From Pelargonium cotyledonis (Eukaryota > Streptophyta > Magnoliopsida > Geraniales > Geraniaceae): DNA of 30,410 nt. The DNA lies in NCBI GenBank assembly GCA_036897625.1, contig JAYMTA010000366.1, positions 1 to 30,410 on the forward strand, read 5' to 3'. The position numbers and the translations under genes were made by a program. The notes beneath the pieces were generated by a model. That model was not told the origin of the DNA. It made no database searches and saw only the letters and a program-made list of their open reading frames with translations. Of the stretch, positions 20,401 through 30,410 are shown one piece after another. How positions within the stretch are numbered: position 1 is the first letter of the stretch; the number at the start of each line of letters is the position of its first letter.

Positions 20401-23400
20401 GATATATTAAAACAAATGTAAAATAAGCTGCCGGCAAAGAAATCTGAAATCATAATGCCCTAGCCTTGAAAACAGTCAACCGCACAAAACAATGACATGA
20501 GCATTTATTCAACTTCCTAATTTAATTGTTTTTCTTTGACCATGGAGGTGTAATGAATCTACCACAAAATTCAGAATAGTCTTACAAGTTACAACTGAAC
20601 TGCAATGAGTTGCAGAATGCTAAAAATATTAAGTGGAGATAGGCACTTCCAAACCTTCCGATTCTATAGTTAACTGTTTTATAACAAAATTTGAACATTT
20701 CCAAGCAACACAGGACTTCTGGATTAGCATTAGTTTGATTCTTTGAAGCAAGGATTAAAGCAAATCAAACTTATTATTTATGGAATATGCTTCTACATTT
20801 ACTGTTATACATGTAACCTACCAGCACTATATAGTTTCATGAATAATATGTAACCAAGCACACTTGATAACCTCCTTATCCAATGTATTCCAAAGTTGCG
20901 ACAATGAATAACAAAATGTAATACATCTTTTGGAGATTATAATGAAACAAACATACCTCTCGGCCGACAAATGGTGAAATGTTAATAGAGAAAGACATTT
21001 TAACTGTCGGTTCTTCCACCATAATGGCAGGTAATGGCTTCCCATTTGCTTTATCAGCAATAGTCTCCCCAATCTGAGAAAAGAATTCAGAGCATCACTA
21101 AAAATTCTTAAAAAGCAATGTAAGAAATTTCGGTAGGTGAAAATGATCTTAATAATAAATTTGATATCGTAGATGTAACATCAGAACAGTAAAAGCAAAT
21201 AGAGCCCTGATCCCAGAAAAAATATTATAATGCCTACCTGAATATCATCAAGTCCACAGACGGCACAAATGTCACCTGCTTCGACACTGTCAACAGGAAC
21301 CCTGTTGAATTTCTCATAGACAAAAAGTTCACTGATTTTAGCATATCGACATGCATCTTCTGAGGTGCATACCTGGAAAATTGAAATCATTAACAGGAAG
21401 ATTAATATGTCTGTCATTTTTCTATTTCCTAATAAAGAAATAAAATGATTGAAGGGAATATAATTTCTCTCACACATGAACAGATAGGTTCAGTAAAAAG
21501 ATTGTCACTATCCTCCAAATTGCAATGACTAAATTGTATATCAAGAGAAACAAAGTGGTGCAAGCCATAGATTTTATATTAAAGCAAGCTCACTTTCACA
21601 TCCATTCCTCTATGCAAAGAACCTGCATGCAAGCGTCCAATAGCAACCCGTCCTTTATGTTCATCATACTCGAGATTGGTGACCTGATAAATGTTGAGGA
21701 CAATCATACATATTTGTGGGTAGGAGTAATTCATGCTGACAGCAAAATAATAAAAATGAAATAAAGGTAAAACAAGACCGAAACTATTTAATTATTCAGG
21801 TAGAAGACCAACCAATTATCAGAATAAAAAAATGTTACAGAACCTCCACCACAGAACTATAAGATGTCAAAGCTTTAACACAGGAAACTAATTATAGTAT
21901 CAGTTTCATCATATGTTCTGAGCAGGATTTTATTACTTTTAGCAATCAAGTATGGCCTTGAAATAAATTTTATTCCATTGAAATTTATAACTAGACTTGT
22001 ATGGATGAAAACAGATGGTCAAAAAACCTGGAGATTCAATTATAAAACTAACATTCCTAAGAAATATCAAATTCGAAGAAATGATTCTATTTACAGAAGG
22101 ATGACAAGTATTATATCCAATTATAGGAAAAAAAAAATGTTCTTCTCTTAGATGAAACTAATTAATTGAATTGACAAGGGACAAGATAATTAGAATTAAG
22201 AAAACATACAGGCATATAAAATAAAATTGAGACCTAAACTAAAGGACAACCACTAACCAGCATTTGCATTGCGCCTTCTTCAATACGTGGTCCAGGTATG
22301 CATCTGACTATGGACTCGAAAAGTGGCCCGAGATCATCTGAAAGATTTTCAGGCTCCAGTCCTGCCTTTCCCTTGATGCCACTTGCGTATATTGCTTGGA
22401 AATCGCACTGCAAGTTGATAAAGATGTGAAATTTCAAATATCTGTAGTGAAATTTCAAATTTCTGTAATGAAATACAAGCGTTAGCTAGAAAGTAGGGGA
22501 AAAAATCTAAGGTTGCATCTAGGAATGACAGTTTCTCAAAGTGGGATCAAACAGTTTCGGAGCGGTCATAATTTAAATAATGCCCGATAACCCCACTTCA
22601 ACTGGTTATCATCAAGCATAAGTTTATGCAGAAAGCGGACAAGGGTGGATGAGAAGGTTGGTTTCTTTACCAACATCCAATGCATCGCATATCCAAACGA
22701 GCTTAAAATAATTCAAACCTGTTCATCTGTGGCATTTAGTTCTATAAATAGTTCGAAAGTGGAATTGATGACAAATTCAGGACGGGCGGAAGATCTATCA
22801 ATCTTATTGACAACAACAACAACAGAATGGCCGAATTCAAGAGCTTTCTTTAAAACAAATCTTGTCTGCGGCATTGGACCCTCCACAGAATCTACCTGTA
22901 AAAAAAGTGTTGTATCAATTATCTCTATGATACACCCACATAAGGTAAATTATTGAAATGAAATGATATCATCTAAGACACTGTAATAAGGGAACACCAC
23001 CAAAAATAAGCAAGGGAAAGGTGAAAAATAAAAGGAAAGAAGAAATCATATTCAAAAACACTTATTTTCTCTCCTCTTTACAATCACTTATTTAAGCTGT
23101 CAAGAACATTTATTTGGTTGGTGTTATAGTACCCTACTGGAATTAGACTCGAGCCAAGCACACTCTTGATTTTAGTTAAGGTGGCCAAAGTCCCATGAAG
23201 TAAAGCGGGCTTCTAAAATGAAAATCACAATCTCTGACTACACATACCAATGAGCACCAATTCGACATCTAGATCTAGCATGATGAATACTTTTTTTTTT
23301 CTTAGCTTGCCTTTCATAATGGTTTCATCTAACAATAAAATAATGAGAGAAAATAGTGTCAGGTTTGGACACATGAAGAAAAAGGATCGCAAAGTAAGAA

Positions 23401-26103
23401 ACAATCATATAAAGATCTACCTCAAACACAAGATTCCTTTTAAACAGATGCAACTTTACTCTCTAAGAGCTTTGAATCTTTAATGATAAAATTTCAGATT
23501 GTGACAAGGGAGGAGGTGGCACATAGCTTCAAACTAATAACTGCCAGATGTGGAATCCCAGTTCATTCAGGTAAAGCAAATTTATTTCAACAACAAAAAA
23601 AGAAAAAATATAGAGAATTTATGAATAACCAATATTCCCAGATTCCAGGTCTCAAAAAATAAAATAAAAACAAAATATGGAAAGCTCAATTTTACTAAGT
23701 TGCTGACAATCAGATGTGTGATAGTCACCATGATAAATTATAAAATGATCAAATCATAAGAATAATCAGAATAAAAAGTAGATTCATTTTCAAAGTGATA
23801 TAGGTCATAGAAGAATACCACTAAAAGAATCCCCTCTACCATATTGAGGACACGTTCCACTTCACCTCCAAAGTCAGAGTGTCCAGGTGTGTCTATTATA
23901 TTAATTTTTGTATCCTTGAATGTGATAGATGTATTTTTGCTAAGTATTGTAATTCCCCTTTCACGCTCTAGATCATTTGAGTCCATTATCCTTTCCTGTA
24001 CAACTTGATTATCGCGAAATACCTGCACAAAGAATAAGGAATGCTCATCCATCAATCTATCCTTAGATTTATATTGCACTTATGTGCCACAGCGGGGAGG
24101 AAGGGACTTCTTGTAAAACTACCATGTCTTTCTCAAGAATTAGACCTTGAGAGGTCGGAACTCTTTGTATAGCGAGAAACCAATCCATCCCAAGATATAT
24201 TTATACAATGAGGTAGGTACGAAGTTATTCGACTGATAAGATAAGGAGAGGTTCTAATGTAATAGATAAATAAAAACAGAGGAAACGCTTATAAAGAGTG
24301 ATTAAAGGTGATATATTCCATTCAAGTCTTACTAGCACTCAATTAGATATGGACTTCTTCAATCGGTATACTGGAAAGTCTTTCATTGCATTGGTATTTC
24401 AATGTTTGTGGATATAGTGAAGGAACCAAAAGCTTACTAAATTAAAAGTTAGTCTATTAAGCCAATTCTTTATAGGGGGCACGGGTATATGAAGGACTTA
24501 TAGTCAGTCAGGCAGCAAGGAGCACGTATTATAGCGAGTGCTTTACTAAGAGTTGTTGTACATTCATTGATCAATAAACTTCTGTGAACAGTTTGTGACA
24601 AAAGTAAATAATAATAAAACATACACACACACACACACACATCCCATTAGAATCTGGATTCAATAAGTAATATCAAAATACATTTCTTTCAATTTTTTTA
24701 CAGGCGTTTTATCAGTGGTCATAAAATGCATCGTATATCATCCACCCAAATATATGTTTGCTTCCATTTATCTAAAACCCAGTTTACAGACACATATTAC
24801 ATAGTGAGAATTTACTGAGACAAATAATGTTTTAGTATATCATGTTTTAATATATCATTCCGACCAAATCCAATTATTGTTCCATTTTTGTGCTTTCCTT
24901 TCATTCTCTTGATACCGTAGACTCCTTTATAACTAGAACACTTTAAGTGTCATGAAGTTCAGCTCTAGTGCATGTGTAATCGTGATTACTACAGATACTT
25001 TACATTAGGGTTACTTAGGCTGAAGATACTTTACATTAAGGAGGCTTGGGCCAATTCTTAATGATTAACAATGCAAAGATGGTAGTAGCAAAAGGGGCTA
25101 AATGAAAGTGAGAGAAACACACATGTAAATAGTTGCAGAGCATGAGCAATATTGGAATGAGTGACAACTTGATTTATATATTAGCTTGAATAGCTGGAAA
25201 TCATAAACATAATTCAGACAAAATCATGTTCCCTGGGAAGCTAACATGCAGAGCATACAGATTACAGCCCAACAAAATTAGATTATAACTTCTAAGGTGT
25301 TACCTTAGCTTGCCTCAACATTGAATCGACCAAAGTTGTCTTTCCATGATCTACATGAGCAACTATGGCTATATTCCTTATGTCATTTCTCCTCAACACT
25401 GGGCTCTTTATCTCTGACATAGCATCAAAACTGAGATTATAATACTGGCAGATATATATACATGCTTAAATCGCTGAAAAAATTGCAACAGTGAACACTT
25501 ATTCTGCATAAACAACTAACAAAAAGTAATCAAATTTGTCTCCTTAGATGTATATGTATGTATGTATCACTTCAGGCACTGAATTCATCTAAAGCACAAC
25601 TATGACATGGATTAAAAGTTAGCAGAAATATACATAACTAAGACACAGCCTGAACCAAAATAGCAAAGCAATCTTCGAGAGAGGACACTGTGCTCCCGTT
25701 AGTTTCATTATTTCCTAAACCAGCCACTAATGTTTGAAAACATGTATTCCAGAAACAAATGAAAATTCTATGAATTCAGGACATGAAAGTACTGCTAAGT
25801 TCAAATTCAATCAAATCCATGAGAGCACTGATGAATTCAAATTCGGCGAAATGCATAACAATCTATACAGTCAGGTGGAAATTTACCAGTGGAAGGCTCG
25901 GTAACCTCAGAAACTGAGCATTTGATGGAACTGTGAGCTCGATTTCTGGAGTGCAATTTGAGGGATTTTTTGGCGGTTAGAGAGGGAGATAGGGTGAGGG
26001 TAAAAGGCTGTTTGGTGAGAAGAGGATTGGATAGAGTGGTGGTTCTTCTGGTAGGGTAAGGGTTTATCATGGAGCAGGGAGTAGTGTGGAAGCTTACCGC
26101 CAT
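17203..26103 (-). CDS. SVR3: Chloroplast TypA/BipA translational GTPase (SVR3-type), 14 exons, 675 aa
   Basis: Minus-strand exons: 26103-25887, 25413-25304, 24022-23819, 22895-22719, 22407-22258, 21683-21594, 21372-21238, 21073-20957, 20329-20178, 20099-20015, 18876-18785, 18197-18032, 17722-17527, 17339-17203. All introns are GT..AG and the frame is kept. MAVSF at 26103 is chosen over an upstream in-frame ATG at 26181 because it begins a typical Ser/Thr-rich transit peptide (1 to about 60). The GTPase domain has P-loop AHVDHGKTT (91-99), switch-I RGIT (131-134), DTPGH (153-157) and NKID (207-210). Domain II, the EF-G-like domains ([15 protein letters not shown]) and the BipA C-terminal domain ([21 protein letters not shown]) follow. 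This is a ribosome-binding GTPase of the EF-G/LepA superfamily needed for chloroplast translation and stress tolerance; loss of Arabidopsis SVR3 suppresses variegation. The 675-aa length fits the plastid orthologue. All key motifs are intact. Confidence 0.97.
17359..17396. repeat. (AG)n dinucleotide microsatellite at a TypA 3' splice site
   Basis: About 19 AG units on plus, that is (CT)19 in the TypA transcript. It ends roughly 20 bases before the acceptor of the last TypA exon (exon starts at 17339) and so forms the polypyrimidine tract of that intron. Such loci are normally length-polymorphic. Confidence 0.9.
24623..24640. repeat. (AC)9 microsatellite in TypA intron 2
   Basis: Nine AC units lie in the 1281-base second intron of TypA. 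No function is visible. Confidence 0.85.
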
Positions 26104-26642
26104 TTCCGAAAGCTCACTCTCGCAGTCGCGAAGCGGAGAGAGAGAGAGGATTTGAGTAATGAGGCTGATATTGGAACTCACGTAGCAAGTGCGTGCCGCT
26201 CGGTGTGGCTATGGTTTTAGCTATATATGGTTGGTTTTCTCCTCTCCCCAGTGTTGGCTGGTGCTGCTTACTCCGCGTCACCACCCGGGCCCACATTCTC
26301 GTTTTATTTTCCACGTGTCATTTCTTTATTTGTCTTTAAATTGTATTAATCATAATGTTTTTGTTTTTTCACGTATTAAAAATCGATAAGAAAAAAGAAT
26401 TATTGTAATGTTATCGAGCTCAACGATTGATTTTTAGTACTTTGCAAATTGTTATATTATCCACTTCAAATTTTTAATTTATGTGAAACAATAATGTCAA
26501 TTGTATACACAAGACAATCATTTTTGTAATAAAAATATAACATTTTTTTGTTTAAAGAAAAAAATTATGATTCATTTGGCTCAAAAATTTTATATCCTTA
26601 TCATGCTCGGATGATGTGTTATAACGAATTAGTTAATAAACA
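26104..26642. other. TypA upstream region
   Basis: The first ~230 bases are comparatively GC-rich and probably hold the TypA leader and core promoter. A GA-rich tract at 26129-26148 reads as CT-rich leader in the transcript. An in-frame ATG at 26181 would extend the protein by 26 residues but dilutes the transit peptide. Beyond 26330 the sequence is AT-rich. Words at 26567-26640 recur at about 26700-26815. Confidence 0.5.
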
Positions 26643-26928
26643 CTCCATCTATGTCTAAGTGAATGTCTTGATTTTCTTGAGTTTTTGTTCCAAAATAAGT
26701 ATGATTCATTTGGCTTAAAAATTTTATATTCTTACTATGTTCAGATGATGTATTGTAAGTAAGTTATACATGAATAGAAAATAATATTTTTATATCAAAT
26801 TAGTTAATAGTACTATCTCTTAACACGCGATCTTGATGGTATTAAAAGCAAATAAATTACAGTAACGAACTTTTTCTAATTTTCTTTGAAATAGAAGTAA
26901 GAGCACTCATTTGGGAACGAATGGAATG
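26643..26928. mobile_element. Degenerate Stowaway-like MITE
   Basis: The left end ctccatctatgtctaagtg and the reverse complement of the right end (cattccattcgttcccaaatgagtg) both resemble the Stowaway consensus ctccctccgtcccaaaatgagtg. The interior is AT-rich and noncoding, 286 bp in all. The ends are mutated and no clean TA duplication remains. Part of its interior duplicates the flank just to the left. Confidence is limited by the divergence. Confidence 0.4.
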
Positions 26929-27049
26929 TCAACTAGATAACTTATTACAGTACTACTATTGTCAAATCACACACAAATAACTTCTTATAAAACACTCATT
27001 TTGATATAGAAATGTTAAAGAAACACTTCACTCATGTTTTGACGAGTAA

Positions 27050-27770
27050 TTCTTAAATTTATTAAAACTCAAATTTTAATACATCCAGGCATACTGGCAT
27101 AACCAAATTGAATCAAAACATAAAAGTAACGACCTAAGCGAATCTAAGCCCCTACATCGCTGATTCCCGACCCCATGGAGACAAACATATATAGTCTCAA
27201 TTACATCATAAAGATCGACAAGGAACGAACCATAACCAAACATAAAATAAAATAAAAAACCTTCAAGACAACAAACCAATCCTGGCATCTGGGGTCCTAA
27301 CGTGAGACCCGACAAGGCTATCCAAGACGTCACTCTCCATATTGGACCGTGAATCACCATAGCAACTACACTTCCAACCAGGGAAGACATAACAAAACTA
27401 CCAACAAATACGCTAGAACAAACTCTCAACAAGTGAAGACAAATCACACTAAATAAACAACTAAAAAACTAAGGAACTACAAAAAAACGATAAGCGGCAA
27501 AGGTACAATTTTTGGCAATGAAAATAGCAGTGACGTCGAATACCGGTACAACCCATATTTGGTGAAGACAACGCGTTGCTTGTACTCTAGCATCTCTTGG
27601 CGATACCGACGATGAGATCAGGTGGTGAGCAAAAGGCGGAACTTTGGTGAGGCACAAAATACGTACAGAGTAGAGATGGTGAGCAAAAGGCGGAGCTCCG
27701 ATGGCAAAACCATCAGAGACAGTTGCAACTTTACCTCAAACCCTAGCGCAAAATGAGAGAGGCGGCACCC
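27050..27770 (-). mobile_element. Possible non-LTR retroelement-derived fragment
   Basis: This stretch is less AT-rich than its flanks and has an open minus frame of 123 codons (27447-27076) without recognisable domains. Its minus-strand 3' end (gcctggatgtattaaaatttgagttttaataaattt) resembles the tails of plant L1-type elements, ending in short A/T runs. A 17-bp direct repeat, ggtgagcaaaaggcgga, occurs at 27624 and 27678. No reverse-transcriptase motif is visible. The class is inferred only from the tail and composition. Confidence 0.3.
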
Positions 27771-27853
27771 TCTTTTGTTTTAACACATATATTTCACTCA
27801 TGTTAAGATGGATAGAGGAAAATACACATTTTAAAAAAAAATTGAATAATATA

Positions 27854-28117
27854 CTCACTCCGTCCCAAAATAAGTGTCTTGTTTGTCTAAATTTTTTGTC
27901 CCAAAATGAGTGTCTTGTTTATATTTTTATGTTATTATACTATTGTTCTTCCCATATTACCCTTATCACTTATGCACATGGGCAAATCTGTACATGAAGT
28001 GCACGTGGAGTGTAAGTGAAAAAAGTGAAAGTTATATTAGAAACACACTTAATTATCTTGTAATTCTTAATTTTTGCAAAAAATAGAAACAAGATACTCA
28101 TTTTAGGACGGAAGGAG
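27854..28117. mobile_element. Stowaway-type MITE, 264 bp
   Basis: The imperfect terminal inverted repeats are about 30 bp. The left is ctcactccgtcccaaaata.. and the reverse-complemented right is ctccttccgtcctaaaatg... Both are close to the canonical Stowaway (Tc1/mariner) terminus. TA dinucleotides flank both ends (27852-27853 and 28118-28119), as expected for the TA target-site duplication. The interior has no coding capacity. A second internal copy of the ccaaaatgagtgtcttgttt word lies at 27902-27921. It sits about 165 bases beyond the remorin stop codon. Confidence 0.85.
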
Positions 28118-28281
28118 TATTATATATAGCCAGATATTATACAAGTGAGTCCCAAAAAGCTTGTTCAACCACTTATGAATAAAAACAAGTAGCAGCTAGC
28201 GCTCACACAATCCATGGCCAAACACTATAGAATCACTCTAATAATTCATGGGTACAAATACAATAGTAGAGATAAATAGAA

Positions 28282-29066
28282 TTAAAAGAAGTTGCGCTTG
28301 GCAGGAGGCCTCCCAACAGCTCTCATGAGGTTGGCAATTTCAAGAACCTTCGCCACTTTGGTTCCTCTCTTGGCCTCCGCCGATGCCCGCCTCTCCTCTG
28401 CTTTTCTCTGCGCTTTCGCCACCTCATTTTCCATCTTCTCAACCGCTCTTGCTCTCTTCTCCTCCAATTTCCTCTACACAGTACGTACACCATATAATAA
28501 TCATACCAATCTCAATCAATTCACAATTAATGCTCATATATATACATATAGTAATTAATTACCTCAACTTTGTTTATCCAACAACTAGATTTCTGGACCT
28601 GCTCCTTCTCCCACCCATTAATCACAGCAGCTTCTCTCTTAAACCTGTTGTTTACCTTGGCAATTTTCGCCTTCTGCCACGCCAATATCTTCGCCTCCAC
28701 CTCCTCCTCCTTCACTCTCTGCACCGTCACCGGGTTGGTGTCCGCCAAGATCGCCGGAGGATTCGTTTCCTCGTCCTCTCCGATCATGGCCAAGCTGTTG
28801 TTGCTATTGTTGTTGCTGTGAGATTCATTTCCGGTCCCGCTGTTGCTGTTGTTGCCGGCAAGAACGAGAGCACTGAACTCTCTGCTCATGGTGGTGAAGT
28901 TTTCGCTGGAACTGCTGGAGGCAGCAGCCTCGGATGATCGGTTCCGACGGTTGGGCGGGAGCGGGAGGGGTGGATCGGTCAGGGCGTGGACGTCCCGGAT
29001 TTCCAATTCGTCTTCGTGTTGGGCATGATCGTTGGTTGAGAAAGGACGGTCAGTCAAGGCCAACAT
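28282..29066 (-). CDS. REM4: Remorin, group 4 type, 2 exons, 231 aa
   Basis: Minus-strand exons are 29066-28563 and 28473-28282, a phase-0 GT..AG junction with a short 89-base intron. The C-terminal remorin domain (about 120-228) has the expected WQKAKIAKVNNRFKRE start and a long Lys/Arg/Glu/Ala-rich coiled coil. It ends GRPPAKRNFF, where the group 4 proteins I know have PAKRSFF. The variable N-terminus has EIRDVHALT (22-30) and ENFTTMSREFSALVLAG (55-71). Related wording occurs in Arabidopsis REM4.1/REM4.2, recalled from memory. A Ser run (50-54) and an Asn-rich low-complexity stretch (72-90) suggest disorder and phosphorylation sites. Remorins are plant-specific proteins of plasma-membrane nanodomains that act in signalling, cell-to-cell traffic and virus or hormone responses; group 4 members have been linked to ABA/sugar signalling. 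Family is certain; subgroup is likely. Confidence 0.95.
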
Positions 29067-29317
29067 GGTGAATTAATTAGTAGAAGGTATAGCAGTGAAG
29101 AGGAGTGGATGGAACTGGAAAAGAAAGGAAGAGATTAGGGATATAGTAAAGTTGTTAAGTGATTGAATTGAAATAATTCAATGTGAGCCACACATGTGTA
29201 ATTAAGTAGTGAATTGAGGGAAGTTGTTGACAGTGAAATTTCATAGCCAATTAATTTCATGATAAGTAAAAGGATGGAGATTGATCGTCCATCTTGAATA
29301 TGATCCAAGATGTTGCG
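29067..29317. promoter_or_regulatory. Remorin leader and proximal promoter region
   Basis: This sequence lies immediately upstream of the remorin start codon (minus strand). It is AT-rich on its far side. No confident TATA box or other element is singled out. Confidence 0.35.
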
Positions 29318-29615
29318 TTCAGCAATTGGACCTCGTAGCCCCATGGTGGAATTGCTCTCATTGTCCTACTTGATTCCACTTCCGCAAATAAGATTGTCCC
29401 CGCGCCGAACTTGGAACTCGTAGCCCCATGCATGGTGAGTTTTCTCGTGGCCCTATGTGAGTCCACCTCTACGAAGAAGTTTGCTTCTACGTTTAGCTTG
29501 GACCTCGTAGCTTCACGGTGAATTTGCTCTCACGGCCCTACGTGAGTCCACCTACCGAGAAATTTCGAAAACTCGTGGTGAGCTCGCTCCTGCGAGGCTA
29601 CGTCCACGAAGGTTA
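29318..29615. repeat. Degenerate tandem repeat, about 86-bp unit, 3-4 copies
   Basis: The anchor phrase ttgga(c/a)ctcgtag begins at 29326, 29411 and 29498, giving periods of 85 and 87. A fourth shortened unit starts near 29571. Each unit continues with (c)catggtga/cacggtga, then ttgctctca/ttctcgtgg, then cctacgtgagtccacct. The block is much more GC-rich than its surroundings. A 69-codon minus ORF across it (29466-29257) is probably a by-product of the repeat. It lies 250-550 bases upstream of remorin. Confidence 0.75.
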
Positions 29616-30229
29616 GTATATATATTTTCCTTTCTATATGAGTTTAAGCCCACATATGAAATATAAATTATCCTAGGAATTCAGATCACCTCAATCTATA
29701 TATACATGGACCGAAAATACAGGTTACAAGGAGAAAACAGCCCACACACCTTCAGCCCATGTATTTATATTTTTGTATAGCACATTAACCTATACCATAA
29801 GTGGCACAATTATTTTCTTTTATAAAGTATGTTAAATAGTTAACCCATAATTCACTATGAATCTTCCTAGATATTTTGGACAATTAATGAAAGCAACAAT
29901 CATATCGTAGTTGATTTTGGTGCATCCAATTTGGTCAAAGATTTACCATTTTTTAACATTTTTATCATCAATATTCTTTGCTTTTAAGTGCAAAAGGTCA
30001 GAATTTATGTTATTTAATATTGACAATTATAAGCAGTTTCACAAAAAATTTGCAATGGTGGTCATGAGCAAGTTGGCCCATACGAGAAAATTATACATAT
30101 TTATCACATTTTAACACTTTTTAATTTTATATATTCTGAATTATTGAAATTAGCTATTGCCTAATCTGGACTATACTAAATATCTTCCCACCCAGAATTC
30201 TGTTCATTTCTCCATTTCAAATAACTAAA
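29616..30229. other. AT-rich intergenic DNA
   Basis: Strongly AT-rich with only short ORFs. The 67-codon plus ORF at 29911-30114 has no recognisable feature. I see nothing else in it. Confidence 0.5.
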
Positions 30230-30410
30230 ATATCATTTAAAATGAAAAAAAAAATTAAACCAAACAGGCTCTTAACTTTAAATTAAAAAAAAAAGAATAC
30301 TGCAACTGTTCTTCTTCCCGATCTGCACTGTTCTTCTTCTCCAATCGACGACGGACGGCGACTACACAGGCGGCGGCTCGAGCTGCTGCTCCAGGCGACG
30401 GACGGCGACT
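30230..30410 (+). repeat. Repeat-like right edge with 15-bp direct repeat
   Basis: An AT-rich segment with accaaacaggctcttaa passes into a CT-rich leader-like stretch (cttcttc words), then a GC-rich end. cgacggacggcgact occurs at 30349-30363 and 30396-30410, 47 bases apart. The arrangement mirrors the left edge of the window in inverted orientation. It could be the start of a gene leader or a transposon; the window ends too soon to tell. Confidence 0.35.

Noticed and set aside
26104..26181. Upstream in-frame ATG (26181) as the TypA start
   Set aside because: It would add 26 residues ahead of MAVSF. Starting at 26103 gives a standard chloroplast transit peptide and the usual 675-aa length.
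28383..28937. Plus-strand ORF of 184 codons
   Set aside because: It is antisense to both remorin exons and their intron. Its low-complexity Leu/Ser content comes from the complement of the remorin coding sequence.

Overview
This window is nuclear DNA from a flowering plant, most likely a eudicot. The genes have many AT-rich introns with GT..AG borders. The intergenic DNA is AT-rich and carries SINE, Stowaway-type MITE and LTR-element remains. Three of the five gene products carry plastid-type N-termini. The repeat style would fit Rosaceae, but I cannot establish the family or species.

Layout: (1) 1-1040, promoter side with three CACGTCA elements and a repeat-like left edge; (2) 1041-4912, plus strand, a complete seven-exon TOC75 gene (793 aa), the chloroplast outer-envelope import channel; (3) 5669-8505, minus strand, a four-exon plastid-type J-domain protein (285 aa), convergent with TOC75; (4) 8506-10217, intergenic, with a GGT microsatellite, an unrecognised small ORF and a 43-bp duplication; (5) 10218-12530, plus strand, an intronless 770-aa PLS-class pentatricopeptide protein ending in DYW; (6) 12531-17202, gene-poor, with a possible minus-strand spliced transcript, an LTR-retroelement remnant and a well-delimited tRNA-derived SINE with target-site duplication; (7) 17203-26103, minus strand, a complete 14-exon gene for the chloroplast TypA/BipA translational GTPase (675 aa); (8) 26104-28281, MITEs and a retroelement-like stretch; (9) 28282-29066, minus strand, a two-exon group-4-type remorin (231 aa); (10) 29067-30410, an approximately 86-bp degenerate tandem repeat and a repeat-like right edge.

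All exon models were assembled by hand. Every junction keeps frame and every intron is GT..AG. TOC75 (protein import), the J protein (HSP70 co-chaperone), TypA (plastid ribosome GTPase) and probably the DYW protein (organelle RNA editing) all serve organelle biogenesis. I see no operon-like logic, so their proximity is probably chance. I found no CRISPR array, defence system or clearly new biological system. The most interesting non-gene signals are the SINE, the CT microsatellite at a TypA 3' splice site, the triple CACGTCA cluster, the possible cryptic transcript at 13-14 kb, and the 86-bp tandem repeat.
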